Shown here: piece by piece, positions 50,977-64,000 of the stretch
Numbering within the stretch: position 1 is the first letter of the stretch
Layout of the letters: every line of letters starts with the position of its first letter
Source of the DNA: Aphelocoma coerulescens
Taxonomy: Eukaryota > Chordata > Aves > Passeriformes > Corvidae
Length of the DNA: 64,000 nt
Direction: 5' to 3'
NCBI RefSeq assembly: GCF_041296385.1
Contig: NC_091017.1
Span: forward strand, 49,536,214-49,600,213
Position numbers and translations under genes: made by a program
The notes under the pieces: generated by a model
Told to the model about the DNA's origin: nothing
Seen by the model: the letters and a program-made list of their open reading frames with translations, nothing else
The model's database searches: none

Positions 50977-52409
50977 TTTTTTTTCTATTTTTCTATTACC
51001 GTTTGGGGATAGGAATGTGTAACCAAAGAAATGAGTAACCTGTAGTTTGGCCCAACAGAAAAATGCTAGCACTACTTTAAGGCAGTAAATACTCACGTAT
51101 TCTAAAGGACACTTTCCCGTGTCTTTTTCAATCAGTCTAATAATGTCTAGTTCATGGGACCTTATTTACACAAATTTCTTTCTTTTATTATTTTGTCTTG
51201 AAATGTTTCAGATTTATAAAAGCTACGCAGAAATTTGAAAGTACATTTGATGATGTTAAAGTAGCTCTTCATCATAATAAATTGCTCTTCAACCATAATG
51301 GTAATTGAAATCACTTTCTGATTATTCCACTGCTGGGAAGTTGAATTGATCTTATATATTGCATCTTTCATGTTTCATTAATGGTTTTCAAATTGCATCA
51401 GAAGAGTGTGTAGGTTTCTGCATTTTATAATAAAAATACAAAACTAAGAAAAAGTGTGTTTAGGTTTTATAAAATCCTTCAACTTTAAACAAAATATAGA
51501 GGTTATGCAATATTGAGGTTTGGCAAATTTTATGCTGCTCCTCCAAATAAGATAAGGAACTGGTGGATTTTTATTTAGTTTTTGAGTTTCTAATGTTACC
51601 CGTGTTTTGCCTCTATCTACTTTAGTATTAAATACAATCAACCTCCAAAATGCAACAATTAACATCCTGACACACACACATGCAAAAGCACAGAAACAAA
51701 CATACAAAAGAGAATGGAAAAGAAGATAAGTAGTATTTATTGCCCAAGTGTAAACATCAAAACATATTTGCAGACTTGTATTGTTTCATAAAGTCAACAG
51801 TAACTTTCCCTAGGTACCCATCAAATATATTCATACAGCAAAACCCACGCATGGTGAGCACTATTACTATTGCTGCTGCTAAATATAGTCCTTCAGGTAG
51901 TGGGTTACGTGAAAGTTTCTAAAAATATTACTTTGGGAAAAAAAAATACAAAATAAACCCAGCATCTTTTGGGCATGATTTAATTTCAGAGTTTAGAAGC
52001 TGTTCAGAGACAGTTCTTGGAGAGCTACCGACGTAGCTGCAGGGTTAGATGCTCCAACACACCTTAGCTGTGCTCCACTATAGCAGGGCAGTTGGCATCC
52101 AGTGCACAGGGGAAAGGAAACAGGAGCTCATGGAATAGCCCCTGTCTGCTGAAGTGAATAGATATTAAGAATGAAACTGTTTCTAAATTAAATAATCTGA
52201 CCTACATGATGCAGGCTCTCCTGCTTTCTAAATTAAATTCTTGTTTTGAATACATCATTACTGTTGAAACAGAGCAGTCATGTAAATGAAGAATCCATTC
52301 TCTGCCACACTTATAGAAAAACATCTTGCATAAACATTATTGTGATCTTGATTTTAAGATTTTAGTGGAAATAGATTTATCTTTAATAAACTGTTCTACT
52401 GGTAAATTA
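50977..52409. other. Unassigned DNA
   Basis: No gene was recognised. A somewhat GC-richer patch at about 52010-52145 stands out from its AT-rich flanks, but I cannot assign it to any repeat. Confidence 0.5.
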
Positions 52410-52414
52410 TGCTC

Positions 52415-52984
52415 TGTGCTGGTTTTGGGTGGGGTGAAGTTATTTTTCCTGACAGTGCCTACCATGGGATTAGGTTTTAGATTTGTGTTGAACACAGGGT
52501 TGATAATATAGAGATGTTTTTGTTATTGCTGAGCAGGGCTTACATAGAGCCAAGGTCTTTTCTCCTTTCTGTACTGATGAGGAAGCTGGGGATATGTGGG
52601 GGGCTGGGAGGAGACGCAGCTGGGACAGGTGAACCAAACTGACCAAAAGGATATTCCAGACCATATGACATCATGCTTATTTTATAAAGTGGGAGGAAGG
52701 AGGAAGGGATGGCTGTTCAAAGTTTGTCTTCTCAAGTAACTGTTACATGTGATGGGGCCCTGCTCTCCTGGAGATGGCTGAACACCATGGGAAGAAATGA
52801 ATTCCTTGTTTTGCTTTGCTTGTGTGTGTGGCTTTTGCTTTCCCTATTAAACTGTCTTTATCTTAACCCATGAGTTGGGTTTTTATAGTTTCTACCATCC
52901 CAATTCTCTCCTTGATGCTGCTGGATGGGAAGTGAGTGAATTGCTGTTTGGTGCTTGGCTGCTGGCTGGGGTTAAACCAGGACA
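52415..52984 (+). mobile_element. Solo LTR, avian ERVL-like family (partner of the 11.8 kb LTR)
   Basis: A 570-bp element starts TGTGCTGGTTTTGGGTGGGG and ends GGGGTTAAACCAGGACA. It is flanked by TGCTC (52410-52414) and GGCTC (52985-52989), a 5-bp target duplication with one mismatch. Internal landmarks shared with the minus-strand LTR at 11783-12397 are GATTTGTGTTGAACACAGGG, TTGCTGAGCAGGGCTTACA, a TTTTATAAAG TATA-like element (about 52680), ATTAAA followed by CTGTCTTTATCTTAACCC (about 52846), and GGGTTTTTATAG before CCCAATTCTCTCC. No internal retroviral sequence remains. It appears more diverged from the family consensus I recall than the 11.8 kb copy does. Confidence 0.87.
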
Positions 52985-52989
52985 GGCTC

Positions 52990-55900
52990 ATACATTTCTT
53001 TTGCCTTATTGCTAATCTGGATGTTAGTTTCTGGTTCCAGATCCTGAATTTTTTTGCAGCTTCCTTCTACCTTCCCCTGCTTCCCATCCACTGTTAACTA
53101 CTGTGCTGAGCCAATTGCACTGTTTCTTTATGTTAATGTTATTTTCTTTACCTCTGATCATTTTTACTGCCTATCTGAAAAAATTTATGTGCTATGTAAG
53201 GCACTGTTTGCAGCATAGTTTAGCTCTTCTTAGAGGTGACAAGTCCTGGGAGCATTGAGGTCAATGCCACTGACCTCACCATGTACAGTTTGGTTGGATT
53301 TGTTTGTTTTTCTGATAGACAGTTAAAGGGCAGAAGTTTGAGCATCTTGCAAGGTCATCATTACAGAAATTTTCACCCTGACTTTTCTGAACATCTCTTT
53401 TACTTGAGCATCACCAGGTTTTCAAGGGGCACCATAAGAGTTCCACGCAGCCACACTAGTGACATTTAGACAGTCATACGGTGAGTGAATGGTTTGGATG
53501 TACTTTAGGGTGTATGGATATTTCACAATAAATTTCTTTTCCTGACTCTTTAGGTCCTTAGAAACAGTTAAGTTGTAGACACATTAATATTTTGTATGAA
53601 GTGTTCTGTAGTAGAGAAAGTTAACTATCCTGATTATATTACTGTGTCACTATATTAACATCTGAGTGCCTAAAATAACTCATATTTGACAATTCCTCTG
53701 GGCCTCCACAGAGATACCATGTTCTCCTCTCTCTTGATTGCAGAGAACTCTGAATTAGTTTTCAGTCTGTGTTGTCAGGATAGCTGTCCTTTTTAAAGTT
53801 ACCATATGTTCTCATGGATTTTATTTTTTTCATAACTACAGAATAAAATTTATGCACAGAAGAAAAGCTATTGAATACAACATTAATAGTGATAAACTAT
53901 TTCAATTACTTTCCATTAAAATTCAGGACTCAATGCTATTAATTTTCTGTGAGTAAGAACTTATACCTACTGACATTAGGCTAGATTTGGATTTGTATTC
54001 AGATGCTCCTACCACATTAATGGTGATGATTTCTCAGTCTGCTAGGAGCTTTAATTTTGTACAGAAATTAGTTTGATGCTCGTGACATTTCCTCCTATAT
54101 TATTCCACTGTATTTAAGAACACATAACTGCTCTTACCCTAACCTGTTTTCAGCTACAGACAGAATTCTATTTAATGTACAATGAAAGGACTGAAGATAT
54201 CAAGAACATTAAAGACTAAAACTTTGATTTTTCCATCTAAAATAAATTTTGAGATTGTTCTCATTAAGACTTAAAATCAAAAACCCCAGTCTTAAAAGCT
54301 TGAGTACAATCCTGCATTGCAGAAAGCTCATTAAATCAATTATATGGGTTCTAATGATCAAACATTAGAGTTTAACATAGGTTAACAATTCTATTTATGT
54401 TATTGCAAGACATAGAAATGACAGTACTTTGTTGCTGTGTTACTCGTTACTCTTTCAGGTTTCTTGCATTTTCACATCATTGCCACAAAGGCATGGAACA
54501 CACATAGGTTTTACATAAGAATTGTTCCTCTTTCGGGAAGCATTTGTGCATTTAAGCTTAAAAAATAATGACAGAAATATTATTAAAACATTAGAATCCA
54601 TATGGCAGAGATTTGGTAAGTAGAGGCATTCAAGGGGAAAACAAGAAGCCTGGGTATTTTAATGGTGGGAATCTGGTGGAATTAAATTCTTATGTCAGTG
54701 AATGGCAAAACACAGTGAAAAGACAAAGTTTTGGTCGGGAGTAGCTGAATCATGACTATTCCCATCGTTGCATGATAGAGACAAAGCAGAGAAGGAAGAA
54801 AACCAAATTGTCTTCTCTGTTAATGTTCTAGTTTGCATCCCCTGAGTACTAAAGCCTACGCATGTCAGGCAGCTGCTATCTGTAAGTTCTCAGCTGGTTC
54901 TTAAGCACACCCCAAATACAACCCACAGGTTGTTAAACAATATTCTTTTATTAATCTTTCTCCCTGTGTCCAGTTTCTCTAATCATTTTTTGTAGTGTAA
55001 GCAAAGATAACATATATAGTTTGTGAATATTCCCTAAGATATTTATAAATGTATATATAACTGCATGATCAAAGTATTAGATGGAGGTGTTGTAAACTTA
55101 GGATGCTTTCTTCCTGATCCCACCTAATATCACAGGTAAAACTGAAAATGTTTCACAAGTTTTAAGGAATGGCAACATAAAAATAAGAGTCCAAATAAGT
55201 GATTTGAAATACATTTTGAAAAATTTAGAACCAGTTCCTTTTTAAATATGCATGTTCTTCCATAATATAGACTGTTATTCCATGATACTGGCAGGGACCT
55301 TGAAAATTATGTCTTCTCTGAGTGGCACCTGAGCAACACAGCAATTACAATAAGCTTTAAATAAATGAACAGTTCACCTTAGCTTTGATATTTTTTTATG
55401 TAGGTTCCAGTGTTCTAGAATTTTCAAGACAAATTTACTCTGGGTGAATGATAGTATAGGAACAGAAAGTTCAGTGAATATGTGCCTCTGTATACATCAG
55501 TTTGCCCATGTATTAATTTAATTCCTCAACAGTACCAATAAATGATTCAATTGGCATAGAAGTTAACTACTGGACTGATTGGTAAAAACACTAAAATGCA
55601 TCATATCCTTATCAAGAACTTATTCTAAATCTAATTTTCTTTTTGAAACTATTGGAAGTAGAAATAAAAATAATCCAAGGTATTTAATATGGTGTATAAT
55701 GTGTCACTGGAATATCTGAATTGTTTCTCTGGTCACTAAAGAAATTAAACTAAACCAGCTGAAGGACAAAAAGAACTTTTCTCAGTGGGCCCACCTGTTA
55801 AAATGAGAGCAATAGTTTATGTACAAAGACCCAGTTGTACCCAGTTGTAGATATCATATACCTAAAGGACTATTTGCAAATATATTAATTCAGAGAAATG

Positions 55901-57966
55901 TTCTATTTTCAGTTCTACCTGCTGATCAAAACACTGGCCTCAAACACAGCCCTGGGGTGTAGCTTTCATTTAACAGTGCCTAAATGATCCTCAGGCAATC
56001 TGTGTAACACTTATGGACGTAACAGGTAAAGACCAACAACTGCCATTCACAGCAATTTTCTGACTTGTCTCCTTGTCAGCACTTAAAAATATTCAGACAT
56101 ATCCAAATTAGTTGAAGGGTCAAAATATGTCCTCCTAGGATCTCTTTCAGTCATTTCACAGGATACAGGTCCAGATCATGTAACGTTAGAGATTATATAT
56201 GATATAGACATTATGTATTCTATGAGTTGAATGTTAGACTGGAAAATAAATAATCTTTGCAGTTGAAGGTGATCCTTTCTGCTTTCTAGCTGTAAAGCAA
56301 TGTAAGCATGCAAGGTTACTAATATTTTGACTTCAGAAAAAGGCATTAAATATTAAACCAAACTTGTACCTAAAACATAGGGTACAAGCAGCAATAGGAA
56401 GTTTCATTACTCCCCAAAATAAGATGAGATCCACAAATAATGCTTGTCTGATGAATAAAGGTAACAGCATATACTTGTCAATTCACACAATATTGATTTA
56501 ACAGTCTCAGTATCTTTCCATCCTAATTGCTTTTGGATCATCAGCTTGTTTACATTTACTGTATGAAGTCAGTAGATCTCAAAATTTGCAGCCAGCAGAA
56601 AGTGAATAGATGTAGAATTGTCCTTCAGACGAAAGTAAAAGCATATTTTACTTGACACAAATACACACAGAGATCTTAAAAATGTCAGTTTGTGGCCTAA
56701 AATCTGTTCAAATATTTGCTTCCATCATCTGTTACCTACAAAGCCCAGAAGAAGTATATTTATGGTAAGATTTACTGATAAAAAGTGAGAAAAGACCAAG
56801 AAAGAAATTTTATGAAATTAATGAGATTACATTTGAATTCTTAACTGTTTTTATTGTTATAAAAATATGATCTTACAAACAGCTTGTGGAATTGCTGTTA
56901 TACCAGTGTAAAAGACATCTGAATCAAACTTGCTCTGCACCAGTCACTTCCTTATGGGTCTCATGGGAAGTTACATTTATTGGTTCTGTAAATCTGGATT
57001 ACTTTGATATACCAAATGGTTCTTCAAACCTTTTATAGTTCCTACACCATCCTGAGAACTATTTTAATTTAACAGTTTCAGTTCAAGACTCAACTGCCAC
57101 AGAATATAACATACACTATTGGGTTGTTGCCATTTCAGTAATTTCTTAATGTACTCTGTGGAAAAGGTTTGGATTTCACCAAAACCAAGGAAGTAGTTTA
57201 ACCTTCATGGTTAAGAGACTTGATGTCTGTCTTGGGACTTTGACTTGATCTTCTCTTATGTAAAATAATGCATAACTACCTGTTTTAAAAAAGTATGAAA
57301 TCAAGCAAGATAATAATAATATAATAATAATAATATAATTGTAAAAGGTATATCTCAAAACTTTCATCAACAAAATACACACATAAGATTCAATCCATTC
57401 ACTTGTAGTTTAAAATCACTGTTTTGTCTTTATTTTTTAATTGCTTACTGATATTACAGATATAGCTGTGCCTGCATAACCATTGGATGGTGGAATCTGG
57501 TCATAGATCCTATGATTACTGATGCTACTCTGCAGACTTAGATGGTATTCTTCTGCCATTTCTACCCTAATTTTTAGCTCTTCTTCAGGCAAAGTCAGTC
57601 TAAGCAAGGGGTTGGATTAGGTTAGGCTCTGTCTGGCTTTGAAAATCTGCCATGAATGTGGCACCTGTTATGTAAATTTTTATATAGCTAAAAAAATGTT
57701 GGCAGTAAGAAGCTGAGTTTCCTGCTGAAGTTGTGGGATGAAGGAATTTAGATAGGTGCTGGAGAAAAATCAGAGGAAATATGTGTCTCAAGGAGGATTT
57801 ATAGGTGAAAATAATGCTTAAGCTGAATAGGAGAGAAAAAGAATGGGATGTTTATAGCAAATGTTTTATTGAAACATAAACCAGCAAGAACTAATAAGGG
57901 AATGGTAATTTTTCTTTAGTGAAGCAGAAGATCTCACTTTTGTCTGGAGTGTTACTGAAAATATAC
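52990..57966. other. About 5 kb of unassigned AT-rich DNA
   Basis: No gene or transposon was recognised. Near 57590-57630 the phrase AAGGGGTTGGATTAGG faintly recalls a CR1 3' UTR, but the flanks do not support it. Confidence 0.5.
57311..57339. repeat. (TAA)n microsatellite
   Basis: Interrupted TAA units over about 29 bp. Confidence 0.93.
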
Positions 57967-58190
57967 AATCATGGTATTACAGAATTGTAGAATGGTTTGT
58001 GTTAGAAGGGACCTTAAATATCACCTAATTTCAACCCTCCTGCCATGGGCTGGGATGCCACCTGCTAGCTCAGTTTATTCAGGACCCCATCCAGCCTGGC
58101 CTTGAACACTCCCAGGGATGGGGCATCCACAGCTTCTCTGGACAACCACACTCCGAGTAAAAAATTTCTTTCTAACACTTAATCTAAAAT
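57967..58190 (-). mobile_element. CR1 LINE 3' end
   Basis: The plus strand reads antisense CR1: AGAATTGTAGAATGGTTTGT, AGAAGGGACCTTAAATATCA, CAACCCTCCTGCCATGGGCT, TCCAGCCTGGCCTTGAACAC, CAGGGATGGGGCATCCACAG and AATTTCTTTCTAACACTTAA. On the minus strand it covers the last ORF2 codons and the 3' UTR, with the terminal repeat reduced to CTACAATTCTG-like units at about 57980. It is 5'-truncated at about 58190. Confidence 0.92.
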
Positions 58191-58466
58191 ACTTCTAATT
58201 ATTTGATGTTCTTTCCATTATCTGATCTTGCAAAGGAACTTATTTATATTCTTACCTCTAATATGACTTCAAAAAATAACTGTAGTATCTACAGTAACAT
58301 GACACATGGCTCTCAGTGGACATAAGTGCATTTTTATGTATTCTTGTATAAAGCTCTTGCCATTGAGAAACCCATGATTTTCCTTGGTGTGCACATGAAT
58401 ATGAAGATGTAGGCCACACAAGTGATTGAGTGGTGTAAAAAGAATTTATTTTATATCTTTTTTATC

Positions 58467-58483
58467 TTTTTTTTTTTTTTTTT
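58467..58483. repeat. 17-bp poly(T) tract
   Basis: Seventeen consecutive Ts with no recognisable retrocopy beside them. Confidence 0.9.
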
Positions 58484-58750
58484 ACTAGGATGTATAGAGA
58501 GCTTTTAAAGGAACACCTTGTAAAAAAATTCTTAGAAAAGATGATTCTTTGGATCATGTCTAATTATCCTCATAGCTAAACTTTCCTTTCCCATAAAACT
58601 ATTTCAGTATGATTTTTTTTCTACACAACAGTTAAAATTATCTGAGTGAGGGAATGAGGATATTCCACTGCATGGTAAAGAGAGTGGTCTGGTATTTTTT
58701 GGACCAAAATTTTGCGCTTTTTTTTCTTTTAAATAAAAATTAATATTATC

Positions 58751-58772
58751 ATATATATACATATATATATGT
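58751..58772. repeat. TA-rich alternating repeat
   Basis: ATATATATACATATATATAT is self-complementary apart from its centre. Confidence 0.88.
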
Positions 58773-59898
58773 GTCTATCACACTAATTTCCACAAAGAAA
58801 TTTTATTGAGAAAAAAAATGTCATTATTAGTAATCTAAAAATTAATTCTAGCATGTCTAAGAACAACTCCAGAAGAAGAATAAAACAGAGGAAAGAGAAA
58901 GAGATTTGAAGATCTTAAATTCTACCATCCTACTCTCTGTTGTTCTCAAAAGTATGTGTACAAGATCCCTATGCCACAGCCAGTATGTTTCCTTTAAGCA
59001 GATGCTCCTATTGCTCTGAGCACTGTCCCTCACAAGGAGTGACCATGAGTTTCACTGTGTTGCAAAGCAGTCCTAGAGGTTCATTCCCTGTTTTTTTGAC
59101 AGATACTAAAGGGGAAAAACTACTCAAAGGCAGTAAATTTGTGGAAACCATCCTGTTATCACTGAGAAAGCCTAAAATCATAGCGTGTATTGTGTCACCT
59201 TTAATCATTCTTCACTGAGGATGGGAGCATTAGGGACACTGCTCTGTTGATGGTGAGAAATGGTTGTCTCCTCAGAGGGAGCCCTTTGTGCTTAGAATTC
59301 AATCGAGTGCAGCCCCTGTGATGACACTGGAGCCAAACCAAATTGCCTTGGTGTAGGTGACTGAACTGGTCAGGTGCAGAGGACCAGGATAAGCATGTTC
59401 TGTCTCAGCCATTCTGACTGCTGGGACAGGAAAGTGGTGATTGTAGGAGAGGGTCCCATGGAGCTGGGGCAGTGCTGTTCTGAGCCACCTTCCTTTTCCA
59501 CCTTGAAACTCATGCTCAGTGCTCCTGTGACAACTTCCCTGCCCCAGGGAAATAGTTTTTGTTATCAATAGTTTTTGCTCCAGTCAGCCTCAAGTGATTG
59601 ACGTATTAGGAATATCAGAAGCCCTGTTTGTATGAATTCAATGAATACTCACAGTCAAAGTATTGGAAGAATAATGAATAAAGCAATGTTATAGATTTTC
59701 AGGACTTTTAAGTATTTTAACTTTTATTTATATTTCACAGAAATTTAGCGATGGTTTTTATATGTCACTTTATCTTCATGCATTTTGTGCTTACATGTGT
59801 CCAGCTGTATAGAAGCTGATATAAAAAACATTTTTCTGTAGCAACTTTTGTTTGTCTATATTTTATTATTAAAAAAAAAAAGTTTAGTGATTTTAAAA

Positions 59899-59915
59899 TT
59901 ACCCCCTGGGGGTAA
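59899..59915. repeat. 8-bp inverted repeat
   Basis: TTACCCCC and GGGGGTAA are separated by a single T, a GC-rich symmetric site in otherwise AT-rich DNA. Confidence 0.88.
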
Positions 59916-60538
59916 CTAAATGCTCACTTTAATTAAATTGTTGGCGTTTCTTATATTTTACACTGGAGCTGGGAGAGTTTATGAGTATCTGAGCATCTTC
60001 AGTAATAGATTCTGACATTCCTGACTTCTAGCCAAATAGGTTTAGAAAGAAGCCACTGCCATCTCTGTGACAGAGCAGAATGTACACTGCACAAAGTGCG
60101 TTTGCCAAGGCTTCTTTTTCAATGTGAGACTTCAAATGAGATATGTCTGGAGGGTAGGAACATATGGTTATTCCATGAAGTCGTTTATAGGAGGCATTTC
60201 CTTTTCCCATCACATCTGTGGCACTATAACACGGCCTATTTTTTCTAATTTACTCAGCCAGATTTCACTGCCTGTATAATATGATCCCAACCAAGTAGTT
60301 CTGATTCCCAAAAGAGCCAGCTCCAGCAGTCCGGAGGACAAGTACAGAAAGAGAAGATCTTTTTTCCCCTGTCATAATTCTATGGTGCTTCTAGCAGAAT
60401 TTTCCACTAAGGATAGCAATTTTAGTACAAAAAAATTGCAAGGCAAAAAGAATCCTTTTCAAAACCAAATATTTTGGGAAGGGTGCCCAATCAACACACC
60501 CTCTTCTTTAATTTTTGTCAGTTTTGACAGGAGGTAAA

Positions 60539-60577
60539 GCAACATATAATGCAACATATAATGTAACATATAATGCA
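60539..60577. repeat. 12-bp tandem repeat, three units
   Basis: GCAACATATAAT occurs twice, then GTAACATATAAT, then a partial GCAAAC. This is a young minisatellite-like array. Confidence 0.95.
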
Positions 60578-61521
60578 AACTGAAAAATTAGTATACAATT
60601 TGTTGCATTCTAATTTCAACATAGTCATTTAACTTCACATACTATTTTACAGTTACCGCAGGCTTTTTGTTTTTTTTGGTTTTTTTTTTAGTGGGGGATG
60701 ATCAGTAGAATAAGACCTTTACTCCTCTAAGTGAATCCTTTTCCTTTTGTTCTTGTGAAGACACTTGGAACTTTCTACAAATAAGTGAAACATCTCCAAT
60801 CAGAAACTTGAATGCCAGTGATTTGTTAAAAGAAAAACAATCCTGGTAAAAGCTGAATACAAATGAAAATATGACCTCTGAGAGACAATGCTGACTGTAC
60901 AAATTCTTTTGTCCAGAGGGAGCATATAAAGAGCTCAGCTAGTATTAAAATCATGGCAAAAATATTAGGTATACAAACCAATGTTTTCTCAAGTTATGGA
61001 AGATTCAGAATAAAACCTGAAGTTCAAACAGTTCCAAAGGAAGAAAGGTTTCTTCTCATTTCTCATTTTCCTTCTTTAGTGTTTTTAAATACAAGCACAT
61101 TTTAAAAATTACTCTAACCACAAGTGGTGCTCATATGCTCATAGCTTATCAGCAAAGATTTTTCAGAGACCGTGTCCTTGTTGTGATAAGATGTTGATCT
61201 TTAGCCTGTGAGTGTAAAAACTGTTAACTGAATTCTATGACAGTAAGTTTATAACCTGATAGCTTATTTCTGACCTGCCTTGTTCTTTTTATTTTATCTA
61301 CTTTTGATTTTCTAGATTTAAAAATTCTTGTGTTATTTTCCTGTCTGTGTTTCTTCTGAGACTCCCTGGTATGAGGCAAAACGTGTAACTTCCTTCCTTC
61401 ATCATAAGAAGATTCTTTCCCATAAATAAACACTGCTAAATCTCCCTTTACTGAGCTAGTAAATCTCCACTAACAGCTACAAAATTTCCTTTGAACAAGA
61501 AAAGGAGCTGTAGTAGTTTTC

Positions 61522-61537
61522 TTTTTTTTTTTTTTTT
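61522..61537. repeat. 16-bp poly(T) tract
   Basis: Sixteen consecutive Ts following TAGTTTTC. No associated element was recognised. Confidence 0.9.
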
Positions 61538-64000
61538 CCCCAGATAGTTTCTATAATGCAAACCAAATGGCCTGGGAGGACAGAAAATTGTCATGTATAC
61601 CTGATAAGTACATTTGTAAACAGACTCTGGTAGTGATAGCTTTGAACTGCTGGGTCATAGCTGTGAGCATGCTTGCCATCCCTTTTTGCCATTTGGGAAA
61701 TTAGGACCTTTATAATAGGGATGAGAGATATCTGTGTCATATCCACACTGGGATGTTTACAGCTGGATCTTTCAGGCCAGCTTTTGGGCTGGAGGAAGGG
61801 AAAGATTTTTTGCTGCAAGACAATATGAGAACTACTGTGCAAATGCAGGATTTTTGTAAGTTTGACTTTATTTTTTAATAAAAACCAAACTTACAAAATC
61901 CTCTACACATTACCTGTTCCCTCAGGAAAGTCAAAACTTGTCTGCCTGATGTAGAAAGTCATCCTACTAGTATTTGAAACAGTGTTTTTTTTGTTTTTTT
62001 TTTTGTAGTTTGAAATGTATTAAGTGGAATGACAAAGACAAATGCTGTCATTGGAGTTATCAATGCATTAATATTTCCATTATCAGAACACAAATTGATA
62101 CATTTTGCAAAAAAAAGTAGGAATGTAGTCTCTTTAAGAGGGCAAAATACTAGATCTTGCCTCAAATGTAAAAGAAACCCCAACATGGTAAAGAGGTGCT
62201 TTAACCTTGGGAGGGACTAATTTTTGTATTTCCAAAAGTAAATGGGAATCTGTCAAGATTATGTCATGCGTAATATCACTTATTTTAGAAACATCTTGTG
62301 TGCAATTACATGTACATTCAAAATAAATATGCAAGTATGAAAAATATATCTGGCATGAACAGGTATGGTTCCTTTCTGTGTTTTTAAGTTTCTTCCCAAA
62401 ATGAATGCAGTTTTGGGAAAATTTGTCTGTTTGTTTTAAATCACTTCTGGTCTGATTTCAGTAAATCAGCTGCCTGATATCTTGTTTGTTTTTGAACAAC
62501 AGACAGACTGAAATTATATAAGTTCCTGGAGTGTAAACTAACCTCATCTGTCCATGAGAAGCATGAAGCTTCATAGCTTAACTTTGGCTTTGGGCAATGT
62601 GACTGAAAGCCTGATCCTCTGTGGTGTAAATTAAATTAATTCTCCTTCTCTGCCTTCAGTGACTTGCACAAACTTACAGCAGCTGAGCATATGACCTTAC
62701 ACTCAGAGTCGATTTGTCCATAAGAGATACAGACAGTACTGTGAAATGAAATGCATTTAGATTTTTCAGTTCTCCTCCTGACATTTTTACTCATTCATTT
62801 CCTTTTTGCCTCCAGGTGTCTTTGGGAATGAGGCAAGGGGAACAGCATTTAAGCCTGGTTCAGTAAAAATGTATACTACAATGGTATATTAGAGTCATAT
62901 ATTACAAATCTGTAGCATTTATGTATATATTATTCCTGTACTATGGGGCTAAATTATGCCCACACATCCTGTAGTTTTATTCTCAATTTGCATTGCAGAT
63001 GCAGATCTGTACTTGAAAAAAAAAAATATTTTAGCATATTTTGCCTATATCTCTTGACTTTTTATACATATCAGTGATCATAACTCATCCATGAATTTAC
63101 CAGCATTTTCTTTATTTTAATATATGGTATCATCCTGACTTACAAGCTGAAGATATGGCTTTTCATATTTTCTGTGTTTCTAAAATGGATTCAGTACTCA
63201 TTCAAATGTACATTTAGCAAAATTTTCTTTATTTACATTATACTTGCTTTACAGATGTTGGTAAAGCAACTTTAAACAGGAACAAGATGTCAGCGAACAT
63301 GACAAGCTGCATTATTTTTCACCATCTGTATTCAAAGGACTTTAGAAAATCAATGTTTGTATCCTTCTCTCTAAGGAGCACTTATTGTCAGTTGAAGTAA
63401 ATGTGTTTAATCCAGATACTTCCTTTTGAATTTTAGGGAACAGATGCTCTGCCTTTGTGTAAGAGCACAGGCCGATGAAAATGTGTGTCTGGTAAGCAGC
63501 AGCATTTGACAAGTTTTTCTAAAGTGTATTGTTAGAGCACTAACTACACATATCTGTCTTCCTCCAAAAGCAGGAAATTTCCAAAAGTCTTATTTTGTAT
63601 TCTGATCACGCAACTAGACATATCAGTCTCGGCTAGATTTTTATGCAGAAATTTTTATTGACCTATTTTGGTATTGATATTATTTTATTTATCTAACTTG
63701 CTGAAAAGATAAATCACTTTTCAGTAAAATGTGGTAATAATTACGCTTTTATTCAAATCATATCTCAGTTAGAAAATCAAATTGATTAAACCCAGAGTTC
63801 CTCAAATCATACCTTCTTCTTCCCACTGAGTACATCCTAGAATTATTACAATCTAGCAGTTACAGTGTTTCATATACAAGACCCAAATGCCATGGATTTT
63901 CTTTAGAGAAAGCAATAAACACAAAGGCAGCTTACAGTATATAATCAGCTAGAGTTAAGCAGACCTCACCCAGCCACTTTGCTGAAACTGATTATGGCTC

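Larger units (their letters stand above)
58191..64000. other. About 5.8 kb of unassigned AT-rich DNA to the window end
   Basis: No gene was recognised. The overlapping 66-92-codon frames at 58.94-59.57 kb sit in a slightly GC-richer stretch but have no domains. The stretch contains T tracts at 58467-58483 and 61522-61537, a TA-rich run at 58751-58772, a 12-bp tandem repeat at 60539-60577, and a perfect inverted repeat at 59899-59915. Confidence 0.5.

Noticed and set aside
57590..57640. Possible CR1 3' UTR phrase AAGGGGTTGGATTAGG
   Set aside because: The neighbouring sequence does not continue the CR1 consensus and has no terminal repeat.
1..64000. CRISPR array, operons, prophage or other prokaryotic systems
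   Set aside because: There are no regularly spaced repeats, ribosome-binding-site-led gene strings or long coding frames. All recognisable elements are avian repeats.

Overview
The window looks like non-coding, AT-rich nuclear DNA from a bird, most likely a songbird. The evidence is its interspersed repeats. There are several CR1 LINE copies in both orientations, ending in the avian 3' signature of repeated ATTCTATG-like units. There are several avian endogenous-retrovirus LTRs, and one short element with a tRNA-Ile-like head fused to a CR1-like tail, the structure I recall for the zebra-finch SINE family TguSINE1. No bacterial, plasmid or phage features are present.

I found no protein-coding gene, rRNA, functional tRNA or CRISPR array. 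The longest open frames are explained by repeats. A 212-codon minus-strand frame at 15.06-15.70 kb lies inside an LTR. A 225-codon minus-strand frame at 33.8-34.5 kb runs across an LTR and a GC-rich patch. The plus-strand frames at 42.7-43.8 kb are decayed CR1 ORF2. Short exons of a large gene could hide in the unassigned stretches and cannot be excluded by eye, so the window may be intergenic or intronic.

Layout: (1) 0.8-1.7 kb, a probable ERV LTR followed by a CR1 3' end. (2) 1.7-11.8 kb, unassigned AT-rich DNA. (3) 11.8-15.7 kb, a repeat cluster: a minus-strand solo LTR with a near-perfect target duplication, a minus-strand CR1 carrying the RT active-site region, and a second type of LTR. 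(4) 15.7-33.8 kb, mostly unassigned, with a 41-bp T tract at 20.1 kb and two consecutive CR1 3' ends at 23.1-23.6 kb. (5) 33.8-34.5 kb, a compact LTR with intact TATA and polyadenylation signals, followed by an unexplained GC-rich patch. (6) 36.0 kb, the SINE. (7) 37.9 and 50.7 kb, two diverged CR1 relics that appear older. (8) 42.7-44.2 kb, the longest CR1 copy, with endonuclease and RT remnants and an internal deletion. (9) 47.0 kb, a minus-strand CR1 fragment. (10) 52.4-53.0 kb, a plus-strand solo LTR of the same family as the one at 11.8 kb. (11) 58.0 kb, a minus-strand CR1 3' end, then unassigned DNA to the window end.

Nothing here amounts to a convincing new biological system. The more interesting items are the intact-looking LTR promoter beside the GC patch, the SINE, the inverted pair of related solo LTRs, the very old CR1 relics, and a perfect 11-bp inverted repeat at 13.05 kb. 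Family names come from memory of repeat consensus sequences and were not checked against a database.
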